From: Prevotella sp.
Lineage (GTDB): Bacteria; Bacteroidota; Bacteroidia; Bacteroidales; Bacteroidaceae
Assembly: GCA_017940545.1 (NCBI GenBank)
Contig: JAGAYI010000005.1
Location: 62,001-126,000, forward strand
Direction of reading: 5' to 3'
DNA: 64,000 nt
The notes under the pieces are model-generated. The model searched no databases, was not told where the DNA came from, and was given only the letters and a program-made list of their open reading frames with translations. The translations under genes were made by a program, and so were the position numbers. Positions 45,005 to 53,830 of this stretch are shown here, piece by piece (within the stretch, counting starts at the first letter, position 1; every line of letters starts with the position of its first letter).

Positions 45005-45961
45005 ATGGAACTGAAAGAATTATACCGCGCCGACGAGCACCGCTATGACGGTGCCGACCGCCTGTTTGCACGTTGCGGACGCAGCGGCGTGCTGCTGCCA
45101 AAGGTAAGCCTCGGCTTCTGGCACAACTTTGGAAGTGTCGATTCCTACGAGCGCAGCCGGGCCATTACCCACTACGCCTTCGACCACGGCATCACCCACT
45201 TCGACCTGGCCAACAACTACGGCCCCGTCTATGGCTCGGCCGAGGAAACCATGGGACGACTGATGGACGACAGCTTCCGACCCTACCGCGACGAACTGTT
45301 CATCTCGACCAAGGCCGGCTACGACATGTGGCCCGGCCCCTACGGCGACCACGGCTCGCGTAAGTACCTCATGGCCAGTCTCGACCAGAGCCTGCGGCGC
45401 ATGCATTTAGACTATGTTGACCTTTTCTACAGTCACCGCTTCGACCCCGAATCGCCTGTTGAGGAAACCCTGCAGGCCCTCGTTGACATCGTACGTGCCG
45501 GAAAGGCCCTTTACGTAGGCATCAGCAACTGGCCCTTGGAGCCCCTGAAGTTCGCCACGGAGTACCTGCGCCAGCGTGACGTGCCCCTGCTCATCTATCA
45601 GGGACGGCTCAACCGCATCAACCGGGAACCCATTGACGAAGGCATCCTCAGCTTCTGTCACGAACAAGGCATAGGCTTCATGGCCTTCTCGCCACTGGCA
45701 CAGGGCCTGCTCACCAACCGTTACCTCGACGGCATACCGGCTGACTCGCGCATGGCGAAAGGTAAGTTCCTCACAGCTGACCGACTCACGCCTGACATGA
45801 TGGACTATCTCCGTCAGCTGAAGGCAGAGGCTGATGCCGAGGGCCGCACCATTGCCGCCAACGCCCTCCGTTGGGTGCTCCAGCAGCAGGGTGTCACCTC
45901 CGTCCTTGTCGGTGCCAGCTCCGTTGAACAGCTCAAGACCAATCTGGCTTGCGTAGAATAA
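45005..45961 (+). CDS. Aldo/keto reductase
   Basis: 318 residues, NADPH-dependent reductase with a TIM-barrel fold and no signal peptide. Catalytic residues appear in ITHFDLANNYGPVYGSAE (Asp and Tyr), ELFISTKAGYDMWPG (Lys) and DLFYSHRFDPE (His). The pattern is closest to YghZ-type enzymes (glyceraldehyde-3-phosphate or methylglyoxal reductases). The C-terminal NADP-binding part (GQGLLTNRYLDG-like FSPLAQGLLTNRY; VLVGASSVEQLKTNL) is complete. It starts 9 nt after GH9 and is presumably co-expressed. Confidence 0.92.
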   Translation: MELKELYRADEHRYDGADRLFARCGRSGVLLPKVSLGFWHNFGSVDSYERSRAITHYAFDHGITHFDLANNYGPVYGSAEETMGRLMDDSFRPYRDELFISTKAGYDMWPGPYGDHGSRKYLMASLDQSLRRMHLDYVDLFYSHRFDPESPVEETLQALVDIVRAGKALYVGISNWPLEPLKFATEYLRQRDVPLLIYQGRLNRINREPIDEGILSFCHEQGIGFMAFSPLAQGLLTNRYLDGIPADSRMAKGKFLTADRLTPDMMDYLRQLKAEADAEGRTIAANALRWVLQQQGVTSVLVGASSVEQLKTNLACVE

Positions 45962-45986
45962 AGCAGAGTTTCGTCAAAAATTGCAA

Positions 45987-46414
45987 ACACCTACCTCCAA
46001 ACGTCTGAAACGCCGATGCACACTGGGTTTCGGGCACGGTAGGTGTTGCCCTAACACCTACCTGACACCTACCTAACACCTACCTCAACACCTACCTGAT
46101 GAGGTGACTAATGGCTCGTAAATAGCATGGTTTATACTGCGAAAGTGGCATATTTGGCTGGCTAAGTGGCATGTTTAGGTAGTGAAAACGGCACTTTTAG
46201 TACAGCAAAGTGGCACTTTGAGTAAGGAGAAGTGCCACTTCTCTTGGAGAGAAACAGCATTTCTCTTGGGGAGAAACGGCACTTTATTTCGTAGGTAGGT
46301 GATGAGGTAGGTGTTAGGTAGGTGTCAGGTAGGTGTTAGGGCAACACCTACCGTGCCTCAAACGCTTTGTGCATCGTGGTTTCAGCGCGTTAGAGGTAGG
46401 TGGTAGGTGTTTTC
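45987..46414. repeat. Large inverted repeat with 54-bp perfect arms
   Basis: Arm 46034-46087 (GCACGGTAGGTGTTGCCCTA onwards) is the exact reverse complement of 46303-46356. Outside the core the pairing continues imperfectly to about 45987 and 46414 (AACACCTACCTC... / ...AGGTGGTAGGTGTTTT). The arms contain ACACCTACCT about every 10-11 nt. The centre (46140-46290) has AAGTGGCA(C/T) units and its own hairpin (AAGTGGCACTT / AAGTGCCACTT). Confidence 0.85.
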
Positions 46415-46569
46415 TTGAATGCCGTCAATCTCCTCGTTCCCACGGTGGAAACCTTTTCGGTTCTTGTTGGTGTCTCATAACCTTATGGTTTAGTTATGAC
46501 AAACCTATGGTTTAGGTAAGTATTATTGCAAAAAATCAGCAACCCTTTTTTTATATGCGAAAGTTTTTG

Positions 46570-46577
46570 TATATTTG
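46570..46577 (+). promoter_or_regulatory. -7 promoter box of the HTH/restriction genes
   Basis: TATATTTG, a close match to TAnnTTTG, 21 nt upstream of the ATG at 46599. It excludes the TTG at 46575 as a start. Confidence 0.55.
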
Positions 46578-46598
46578 CAGCAAAATAATCATAGAATT

Positions 46599-46820
46599 AT
46601 GTCGAACAATCAACAGAACGTGATGCTAAATCGGCTGAAGGCAGCTTTAGCAGAACAAGGGAAGACCAATCGCTGGCTATCAGAACAACTTGGTAAGTCA
46701 GAGAACACCGTTTCTAGGTGGTGCGCTAACAAAGTGCAACCGTCTATTCAGCAACTTATAGAAATAGCCAACATTTTAGATGTTGACGTTAGAACATTGA
46801 TAACCCCTACGAAAGAATAG
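46599..46820 (+). CDS. Small XRE-type helix-turn-helix protein
   Basis: 73 residues from the ATG at 46599. A single Cro/C1-type HTH: helix-turn-helix in NRWLSEQLGKSENTVSRWCANKVQPSI (quoted as NRWLSEQLGKSENTVSRWC, then ANKVQPSIQQL), then IANILDVDVRTLI. Small proteins of this type often act as controller (C) proteins next to restriction-modification genes, delaying nuclease expression. The gene ends 4 nt before the restriction-modification gene, so the two are surely one transcript. A TTG at 46575 in the same frame is excluded by the promoter box overlapping it. Confidence 0.88.
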   Translation: MSNNQQNVMLNRLKAALAEQGKTNRWLSEQLGKSENTVSRWCANKVQPSIQQLIEIANILDVDVRTLITPTKE

Positions 46821-46824
46821 AATT

Positions 46825-49800
46825 ATGAAAATACAAGAAGAGAATTTCCGGAAGCTATTAATAGAGGCACTTGGTTTTGAAAGAAAAGTCGATGAGGTAC
46901 ATGATATTTTATATAAATATTATGAGGACATTGATGTTGAGCTCTCTGTTAACTTTACAGAAGAAAAACTCAACTATCCTGCTGGTGTGGAAGCGAACCG
47001 CGATACCACCAAGAATTTCAGTCAGGCAGAAAATGCTGTTGTTTTTGAGTGTGTTGCCTCACTCTTTGCCAAAGGATATCGGCCTGAGCATATTATTTTA
47101 GAAAAGGGTATGCCAGGAGGTCATGGTGATACTGGTGGTTTCTGTGATATTATCGTGCAAGATAATAACAAGAAACCATATCTGCTAATCGAATGCAAAA
47201 CTAGAACAGGCGAAAAGAATGATGAGTTCAATAAGGCTTGGAAAAGAATGCAGAATGATGGTGGTCAATTGTTCAATTATTATAATAGTTTCCGTCAGGC
47301 GCAATATATTTGTCTTTACGCATCTAACTTTGCTGATGGTGAGTTATATCGTCAGTATCATCTAATAGCAATGGTAGATAATGATGGTACATTATCATCT
47401 AACTCAAAATTGAAGAGCTTTAGGGAAGTTAGTGCCAACAACGAAGGGCGAGACGAATTTTTTAGGGTATGGAAAGAAACTTATGACGGAGAATACACAA
47501 CTAGTGGTATTTTTGAAAGCGATATTTTGACGTTTGGTGTTGGTAAGAGAAAACTTACCTCGGATGATTTGAAAAAAGAAATCGACATCGACAAAAAATA
47601 TCATCAGTTCAAATCTGTTCTACGCCAACATAACGTCTCAAGTCATGAAAATGCGTTCGATAAACTTGTGAACTTGATTTTGGTTAAAATTGTTGATGAA
47701 ACAAGAAACCCACAGGATCTACAGTTTATCTGGAAGGGACGTGCCTATGATGACTATTATAGTTTCCAAGACCGATTACAAAAGCTCTATCAGATTGGAA
47801 TGAGCGATTATATGCATGAGGACATTACGTATATTGACAATGAAGCAATAGAAAAGGCTTTCCGCCTACAACGTAATGATCCTGATGCTATTAAGGATAC
47901 TATTATTAATTATTTCAGACAATTGAAATTTTATAGCAATTCCGACTTCGGTTTTCTCGATGTTCATAACGAATTGCTATTTCGACAGAATTCTATCATT
48001 CTGAAAGAAATGGTTGGTGTTCTTCAGGATATGAAAATGAAAACAGAAGAGCAAAACCACCTGTTAGGTGATTTGTTTGAAGGATTCTTGGATTTGGGCG
48101 TAAAACAAGATGAAGGTCAATTCTTCACGCCAATGGCTATCGTACGATTTATGGTTAGTTGTCTGCCATTGGAGATGTTGATACGCGACAATGCTGATGT
48201 TCCCAAAGCGATTGACTATGCTTGTGGAGCTGGGCATTTTCTTAATGAATATGCTGCACAAATAAAGCCATTAGTAGAACAATACAAAGGGAACGACCAG
48301 TTACCTGAATATTACAAAGGAATTTATGGCGTAGAGAAGGAATATCGTTTGTCAAAAGTGTCAAAGGTCGCCTCTTTTATGTATGGTCAAGATGGCATCG
48401 AGATTGTATATGGTGACGCACTTGTCGAACACGAGAAGATAAAAGATAACAGTTTCAAGGTTCTTATTGCCAATCCTCCTTATAGCGTTACAGGATTCTT
48501 GGAAACTCTAACCAAAGAAGAAAGGGAGAAGTTTGTTCTTTCTGATTGCGTCTCAACTTCATCATTACCAACATTCAAAGAGATAGAAACATTCTTTATC
48601 GAACGAGCAAAGCAATTGTTAGCTCCTGGTGGTGTTACAGCTATAATTGTTCCACCTAATATCATTAATGGTAAGAGTGCTGTGGATATTAAGGCGAGAG
48701 AGATAATGCTCAAATACTTTAATATCGTTTCAATTGTAGAATATAGCGGAAAAACCTTTGGTAGAACGAATACTTCTACAATAGCCTTGTTCTTGCAGAA
48801 AAAGGAAGATAACCCGGAATTAGCGAACCATTATGAGATACGTGTCAATGCATGGTTTGAGAATAATCATTCGCAAGATGAGCGTTACGAGGACTTGCAT
48901 TTATTCGAAGAATACTGCGAACGTATTGAGGTGGATTATTATGATTATCAGACTTTGATTTGTCGTGAGCCAAGTGACACCTTGAAGGAAACAGATTACT
49001 ACAAGGCATACGATACTTCATTTAGAAATGATACCAAGGCAAAGCAGATTAAGAAAAAGAAGATAACAGCCAATTATACTGCCGATAACAAAAGTTACGA
49101 ATTGGAAAAATATGTGCTTGACCGAATTATAGAGATTGAGAAAGAAAAGCTCTATTACTTCATGCTGGCATCAAGCAATCCGCAATCTGTTATTGTTGTG
49201 AAATGCCCAACTACAACTGCTCCTGCTAAGAAGTTCTTAGGATATGAGTGGAGTTCAAGAAAGGGCCACGAAGGATACAAGTATTTGGGAGTCAATTTGG
49301 ATGATGACGAGAGTGACTTGTCTTATAATAAGGGGTTAAAGGAAATTGACACTCCACTTTTTGACCCCAACAACTTCCAAAACGAGGAAAAGTTGAATTC
49401 GCTAATTCGTAACAATTTCTTGGGTGAACCATATGAAATTCCTGAGGATTTGGAAGAATTTGTCAGTGTGTGCTCTTTGCCAGACATGATTAGCTTTGAC
49501 AAGGTGGATTTTAACAAGATTATCAATACTAGTGTTGCGTATAAAGTAAAGTTTGAATCGAAGTATCCTTTAGAAAAGCTTTCAAAGATTGTCCGTATTA
49601 ATCCGTCTGGTACAGAAATAAAGGATTTGCCGGATGATACAATGGTTTCTTTTGTGGAGATGGCTTCTGTCAGCGAGAATGGATATGTCGAAACAAAAGT
49701 TGATAGACCACTTGCTGAAGTGCGCAGCGGCAGCTACACTTATTTCGCAAACGATGATATTATCCTTGCCAAAATCACCCCATGCATGGAAAATGGCAAA

Positions 49801-50718
49801 TGTGCATTGGCTTCGGATTTAACTAATGGTATAGGATATGGTAGCTCTGAATTCCATGTTTTTAGGTGCTCAGAAAAAATCGACAAGGGATACTTGTTCG
49901 CTCTATTGAATAGAAATGATGTTAGATATTGTGCGCAGAAGAGCATGACGGGAAAGAGTGGTCATCGTCGTGTCCCTGAATCATTCTATGCTTCTATGGA
50001 AATACCTGTTCCGGATGACAAAAAGATACAGGTAAAAATAGCAGAGGAATGCGCGATAATTGATGAAGAGTTTTTGAGCATGCAGGAAGAATGCAATACT
50101 TGTGAAAAGGAGATGAGTCGTATTATTAATTCTTTACAAGGAAACAAAGAAAAGATAGCTGTATCTTGTTTTCTAAATCGAAACAAGGTTGATCCTACAG
50201 AAACTCCAAATAAGGAGTTCATTTATATTGATATAGATGCCGTAGGAAATGGCACTGGCATTTGGAGAAAGGACAAAACAATAATAGGAAAGTCTGCACC
50301 TTCAAGAGCACGTCGATATGCTCATAAAGACTCTGTTCTAATATCAACGGTAAGACCAAACTTAAGAGGTTTTGCTTACATAGATGAAGAACTCGAAGAT
50401 GCTGTTTTTTCAACAGGTTTTGCAATTTTGGAATCTCAAGATACAAGTAAACTCTTGAATAAGCTCTTGTATTACGAATTTATGTATTCTAATGCTTTGA
50501 TGGAGCAAATGGTAAATGCCATGCCCAAAGGGCAATATCCTAGCATTAATAAAGATGATATCAACAACCTAGAAATAATTGTTCCTAACGATATTGCATA
50601 TCAAGAAGCTGTGTTAAGTGAATTAAATGGATATGAAGAAAGACTAAATGAAGCAAGAACGATAATTGCTTCTTCTTCGGCTCGCAAACAGGCGATTATG
50701 GATAAGTATTTGAAATAA
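46825..50718 (+). CDS. Single-chain restriction-modification enzyme (nuclease, N6-methylase and two TRDs)
   Basis: 1297 residues, much AT-richer than the flanking core genes. Residues 1-240 carry an HsdR_N-like nuclease fold with the PD-(D/E)xK residues Asp108 (GGFCDIIV) and Glu123-x-Lys125 (LLIECKTR). Residues about 380-700 are an N6-adenine methylase: AdoMet motif I DYACGAGHF (464-472) and catalytic NPPY (550-553). From about 910 come two HsdS-like target-recognition domains with helical spacers (YPLEKLSKIVRINPSGTE ...; IAVSCFLNRNKVDPT ...). No helicase motor is present, so this is Type IIG/BcgI-like rather than Type I. It should methylate and cut DNA at a bipartite site. The upstream HTH may control it. 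Confidence 0.88.
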   Translation: MKIQEENFRKLLIEALGFERKVDEVHDILYKYYEDIDVELSVNFTEEKLNYPAGVEANRDTTKNFSQAENAVVFECVASLFAKGYRPEHIILEKGMPGGHGDTGGFCDIIVQDNNKKPYLLIECKTRTGEKNDEFNKAWKRMQNDGGQLFNYYNSFRQAQYICLYASNFADGELYRQYHLIAMVDNDGTLSSNSKLKSFREVSANNEGRDEFFRVWKETYDGEYTTSGIFESDILTFGVGKRKLTSDDLKKEIDIDKKYHQFKSVLRQHNVSSHENAFDKLVNLILVKIVDETRNPQDLQFIWKGRAYDDYYSFQDRLQKLYQIGMSDYMHEDITYIDNEAIEKAFRLQRNDPDAIKDTIINYFRQLKFYSNSDFGFLDVHNELLFRQNSIILKEMVGVLQDMKMKTEEQNHLLGDLFEGFLDLGVKQDEGQFFTPMAIVRFMVSCLPLEMLIRDNADVPKAIDYACGAGHFLNEYAAQIKPLVEQYKGNDQLPEYYKGIYGVEKEYRLSKVSKVASFMYGQDGIEIVYGDALVEHEKIKDNSFKVLIANPPYSVTGFLETLTKEEREKFVLSDCVSTSSLPTFKEIETFFIERAKQLLAPGGVTAIIVPPNIINGKSAVDIKAREIMLKYFNIVSIVEYSGKTFGRTNTSTIALFLQKKEDNPELANHYEIRVNAWFENNHSQDERYEDLHLFEEYCERIEVDYYDYQTLICREPSDTLKETDYYKAYDTSFRNDTKAKQIKKKKITANYTADNKSYELEKYVLDRIIEIEKEKLYYFMLASSNPQSVIVVKCPTTTAPAKKFLGYEWSSRKGHEGYKYLGVNLDDDESDLSYNKGLKEIDTPLFDPNNFQNEEKLNSLIRNNFLGEPYEIPEDLEEFVSVCSLPDMISFDKVDFNKIINTSVAYKVKFESKYPLEKLSKIVRINPSGTEIKDLPDDTMVSFVEMASVSENGYVETKVDRPLAEVRSGSYTYFANDDIILAKITPCMENGKCALASDLTNGIGYGSSEFHVFRCSEKIDKGYLFALLNRNDVRYCAQKSMTGKSGHRRVPESFYASMEIPVPDDKKIQVKIAEECAIIDEEFLSMQEECNTCEKEMSRIINSLQGNKEKIAVSCFLNRNKVDPTETPNKEFIYIDIDAVGNGTGIWRKDKTIIGKSAPSRARRYAHKDSVLISTVRPNLRGFAYIDEELEDAVFSTGFAILESQDTSKLLNKLLYYEFMYSNALMEQMVNAMPKGQYPSINKDDINNLEIIVPNDIAYQEAVLSELNGYEERLNEARTIIASSSARKQAIMDKYLK

Positions 50719-50728
50719 AGAGGCTACT

Positions 50729-51676
50729 ATGGACCTTATTTATAAAACAGATTATACAGAAGAAGACTTGCGTGAGTTAATCTCAACGCAGGCAGAAGAA
50801 TCCGTTCATTTGGATTTTAAGTCTGCTGGGGCATTTGACAAGAAAGATGACAAAAGAGCAGAAATTGCCAAGGACGTTAGTGCTTTCGCAAATTCTGACG
50901 GTGGTATTATTGTCTATGGGATGAATGAAGAAAATCACGTGGCTCATAGTCTCTCGTATATTGATGGTAATGTATATACAAAAGAATGGGTAGAGCGAGT
51001 TATAAATAATGGAATTCAAAGACGTATAGAAGGCATTAAGATTTATCCTATTCGAGTAGATGGAGATGTTAGAAAAAGTGTTTATGTTGTAAGCATACCT
51101 CGGAGTGCCAATGCACCGCACATGTGTTCAAAAAGACATATTTACTACAAACGTTACAATTTTGAGTCGGTGCCAATGGAAGAGTATGAGGTTCGCGATT
51201 TGTTTAACAGGGCTGCTATCCCTAATCTTGTTATTACTGGATGCGCTCTCATTCAAACAAAGGAAAGTGAGGATGATATGACATATGATCTTTGGGCAAA
51301 TATTGCCAATGATGGAAATCAGGTGTGTGAATCATTTAAACTGAACTTCTATATTAATAATCCACTTTTTTGCGACATTACGTATAAAGTCTTAGAGGAG
51401 AAACATTCACACACAATAATCAGTCAGAATAGATTGAAACTAAGTACCCCATCGAGAGAACCAATTTATCCAGGTGAGGAACTGAATATGGGAACATTTG
51501 AGATTAAGGTTAAAAGGGAGAATAATGAAAAATTCCTTAAAGATTTAATTATCGATATGATTTTGTTTTACCCTGGAGGGAATTATGATTTGGCGTATAT
51601 TCCATTTACAAGAGAATTTATAGACAAGCGTGAAGATATTAATAAATTATTAGAAAAAAGAAAAAACAACGATTGA
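50729..51676 (+). CDS. AlbA_2 / Schlafen-type putative DNA-binding protein
   Basis: 315 residues. The N-terminal 150 residues are an AlbA_2 domain (ESVHLDFKSAGAF; then AEIAKDVSAFANSDGGIIVYGM, quoted here as KDVSAFANSDGGIIVYGM), related to Schlafen proteins. A conserved HIYYKRYNFESVPM segment follows, then a C-terminal beta-rich domain (about 165-300). No transmembrane segment. The Schlafen/AlbA_2 group occurs in defence islands and in regulators, and in many cases the activity is unknown. It begins 10 nt after the restriction-modification gene and shares its low GC content, so the two probably form one defence unit. Confidence 0.85.
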   Translation: MDLIYKTDYTEEDLRELISTQAEESVHLDFKSAGAFDKKDDKRAEIAKDVSAFANSDGGIIVYGMNEENHVAHSLSYIDGNVYTKEWVERVINNGIQRRIEGIKIYPIRVDGDVRKSVYVVSIPRSANAPHMCSKRHIYYKRYNFESVPMEEYEVRDLFNRAAIPNLVITGCALIQTKESEDDMTYDLWANIANDGNQVCESFKLNFYINNPLFCDITYKVLEEKHSHTIISQNRLKLSTPSREPIYPGEELNMGTFEIKVKRENNEKFLKDLIIDMILFYPGGNYDLAYIPFTREFIDKREDINKLLEKRKNND

Positions 51677-51677
51677 A

Positions 51678-51785
51678 ATGGGCAAAACAGTAACAACATA
51701 TCTAATAGACGGAGATCCCAAAGGGACTCAGTATGTGTTCTGGATGGTTGAATCATTTGGGAAGACAAAGACGGTCAGACATTAG
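51678..51785 (+). pseudogene. Truncated 5' fragment of a probable GIY-YIG nuclease gene, copy A
   Basis: The ATG at 51678 opens 35 codons, MGKTVTTYLIDGDPKGTQYV followed by FWMVESFGKTKT..., to a TAG. The first 21 residues are identical to copy B at 52952. In complete relatives as I recall them, this start leads into a GIY-YIG nuclease often placed beside restriction genes. Beyond residue 21 the sequence is unrelated to copy B, so the rest has been replaced. Confidence 0.6.
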
Positions 51786-51840
51786 ATGCTGTGTAGAATG
51801 GAGTTAATACCATAAATGGTAAAAGAAACGTTTATAGAAT

Positions 51841-52854
51841 ATGGATAAAGACAAAGGACAAATATTGCTCTATCAGACCCCAGACGGAGAGTCACGCATA
51901 GAGGTTACGTTGCAGGGAGAGACTGTGTGGCTCAGCCTTGACCAGATGGCTGAGTTATTTCAGCGCAATAAGTCAACTATTTCAAGACATATCAAGAATG
52001 TGTTCGAGGAAGGGGAACTAAATGCCGATTCAACAGTTGCGTTTTTTGCAACAGTTCAAACAGAAGGTAAAAGGGAGGTAGAAAGGGATATCGCTTTCTA
52101 TAACCTCGACATGATTATCAGCGTAGGCTACCGTGTACATTCCTATCGAGGTGTTCAGTTTCGCATGTGGGCTACGAGGGTCTTGAAGGAATACATCGTA
52201 AAAGGGTTTGCCTTGAATGATGACCTTTTGAAAAGGGCTGGCGGTGGTAATTATTTCGATGAACTGTTGGCTCGCATTCGTGATATTCGGTCATCGGAGA
52301 AGGTTTTCTATCGTAAGGTTCTGGAAATATATGCTCTTAGTATCGACTACGATCCAAGAGTTGAGATGACCCAAGAGTTTTTCAAGACCGTACAGAACAA
52401 GATGCACTATGCTGTACATGGACATACGGCAGCGGAAATCATCTTTGACCGTGCTGATGCTCAAAAAGACTTCATGGGTCTAACTACCTGGACAGGAGTC
52501 TTACCAAAGAAAACAGATGCAGAGATAGCCAAGAACTACCTATCACAAGAGGAGATTTCAACACTCAACCGCATCGTCAGCCTCTATCTCGACTTTGCTG
52601 AACTTCAGGCAGAAGAGCATCGCCCGATGTACATGAAGGATTGGATTGCAATTCTCGATGACTTCCTGCGTATATCACGTAAGGACATCTTGACACATGC
52701 CGGACGCATATCAGCCCAAATAGCCAAGGCAAAAGCTGACGGGGAATACGATAAGTTCAAAGAACGCACCATAAATGAATTGACACCTGTAGAGATTCAT
52801 TTCCTTGAGCAATTTGAACGTGAACAAAGGAAACTTGGCAACAACAAGAAATGA
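51841..52854 (+). CDS. Virulence protein RhuM family
   Basis: 337 residues. The N-terminal segment has a winged-HTH-like stretch (VWLSLDQMAELFQRNKSTISRHIKNVF; quoted as LSLDQMAELFQRNKSTISRH) and the RhuM core runs through YNLDMIISVGYRVHSYRG, FRMWATRVLKEYIVKGFALN and a helical C-terminus. RhuM proteins were named from a Salmonella pathogenicity island; their biochemical role is not known, and many lie in mobile or defence regions of gut Bacteroidota. It is flanked by two truncated copies of the same gene (51678-51785 and 52952-53056), which suggests insertion or recombination around it. Confidence 0.88.
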   Translation: MDKDKGQILLYQTPDGESRIEVTLQGETVWLSLDQMAELFQRNKSTISRHIKNVFEEGELNADSTVAFFATVQTEGKREVERDIAFYNLDMIISVGYRVHSYRGVQFRMWATRVLKEYIVKGFALNDDLLKRAGGGNYFDELLARIRDIRSSEKVFYRKVLEIYALSIDYDPRVEMTQEFFKTVQNKMHYAVHGHTAAEIIFDRADAQKDFMGLTTWTGVLPKKTDAEIAKNYLSQEEISTLNRIVSLYLDFAELQAEEHRPMYMKDWIAILDDFLRISRKDILTHAGRISAQIAKAKADGEYDKFKERTINELTPVEIHFLEQFEREQRKLGNNKK

Positions 52855-52951
52855 CTTCGGATTGGCTTGGTCTGATCCATTTCTGTAAGTAGTTCTGAGC
52901 ATTACATGGCAGTTAACAATAAACGAGTTAATATCAAGTACTATTTAAAAT

Positions 52952-53056
52952 ATGGGCAAAACAGTAACAACATATTTGATTGACGGAGATCCAAAAGGAA
53001 CTCAGTATGTGTTCATCAGCAATAAGATTTGTCTGATGTATGTGATTACTGGTTAA
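52952..53056 (+). pseudogene. Truncated 5' fragment of a probable GIY-YIG nuclease gene, copy B
   Basis: The ATG at 52952 opens 34 codons, MGKTVTTYLIDGDPKGTQYV followed by FISNKICLMYVITG, then TAA. The first 63 nt match copy A at all but five positions, and all five differences are synonymous. The segment FISNKICLMYVI is what the complete gene family has here, as I recall it, so copy B is the more faithful remnant. Confidence 0.6.
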
Positions 53057-53110
53057 CTCTCTCGAGTTAGTGGGTAACTATAATACACTTCGTGGGAAAC
53101 TCGAAAGGGA

Positions 53111-53770
53111 TTGTTTCAAAAAGAAAATAATAAGAGCAAGATATCAATACTTTTTTATAAAGACCATAAGGTTCGCGCCGTATGGGACGAGGAACACAAT
53201 CAATGGTGGTTCTCGGTACTTGACATTGTGGGGGCCATCAATGAGCAAGATGACCATGAGAAGAACCGTAACTACTGGAAGTATCTCAAGGCGAAACTGC
53301 GGAGGGAAAAGAACGAGTTGGTTAGTGCCACTACCCAACTGAAACTAACGGCTGCCGATGGAAAGAAGTATAACACAGATGTAATCGGTCAGGTCGATGT
53401 AGAGAAACTTGCAAAAACCATTCCGAACAATCAGGCTATGGCTTTCCTCGACTGGTTCACCTATAGCGACAACACTATTGACGGGCGCAGCAAGAAAAAT
53501 GCCCAGGAAATGGTAAACGTGGCCAGAAAGGTGGCCAGAAAGGTGGCCAGAAAATGCCCAGAAAATACATACGATGAAATCGTGGATAAGTATGTGGAGA
53601 TGAATGCTGCCCATCCTTTTATGGAAGGCAATGGCCGCTCAACACGTATCTGGCTTGACCTTATCTTCAAGAAGCGTATGAAAATGTGTGTGGACTGGAG
53701 CCAGATTGACGACCGCGAAATCTTCATGAAAGGCATTGACTATTCGTACTACTACGAACAAGAAGAATGA
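53111..53770 (+). CDS. BRO-N / Fic chimeric protein
   Basis: 219 residues from a TTG start preceded by AAGGGA. No ATG fits. Residues 1-115 resemble a BRO-N phage antirepressor-like domain ([20 protein letters not shown], then [16 protein letters not shown]). After a 12-bp repeat encoding VARK three times (53519-53554) comes a Fic fragment: [20 protein letters not shown] followed by [11 protein letters not shown], i.e. the complete HPFxxGNGRxxR motif with the His needed for AMP transfer. The remaining Fic fold is absent or very short on both sides. It looks like a recombination product of two gene families; whether it is active is uncertain. Confidence 0.7.
   Translation: MFQKENNKSKISILFYKDHKVRAVWDEEHNQWWFSVLDIVGAINEQDDHEKNRNYWKYLKAKLRREKNELVSATTQLKLTAADGKKYNTDVIGQVDVEKLAKTIPNNQAMAFLDWFTYSDNTIDGRSKKNAQEMVNVARKVARKVARKCPENTYDEIVDKYVEMNAAHPFMEGNGRSTRIWLDLIFKKRMKMCVDWSQIDDREIFMKGIDYSYYYEQEE
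53519..53554 (+). repeat. 12-bp tandem repeat at the BRO-N/Fic junction
   Basis: Three units of GTGGCCAGAAAG (the last ending AA), with AAATGCCCAG-type direct repeats on both sides (about 53497 and 53552). Repeats at a domain junction suggest slippage or recombination. Confidence 0.75.
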
Positions 53771-53830
53771 AATCACAAGAGGAGGTCTTTGATTCGTTCT
53801 TAATAATAATTATGCTCTTTTGTTTGCATT

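Larger units (their letters stand above)
45962..46598. other. Non-coding stretch with a large inverted repeat
   Basis: No gene is supported. The stretch is dominated by an imperfect inverted repeat of more than 400 bp (about 45987-46414) with a perfect 54-bp core, and by AAGTGGCA-type repeats in its central part. The promoter of the HTH gene lies at the right end (46570-46577). Confidence 0.7.

Noticed and set aside
46034..46356. Regular ACACCTACCT units that look at first like a CRISPR array.
   Set aside because: The units are 10-11 nt apart with no spacers, they appear in inverted orientation on the two sides, and no cas gene is present.
46333..46515. A 60-codon open frame after the large inverted repeat.
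   Set aside because: It consists partly of the inverted-repeat arm, has no promoter and shows no domain.
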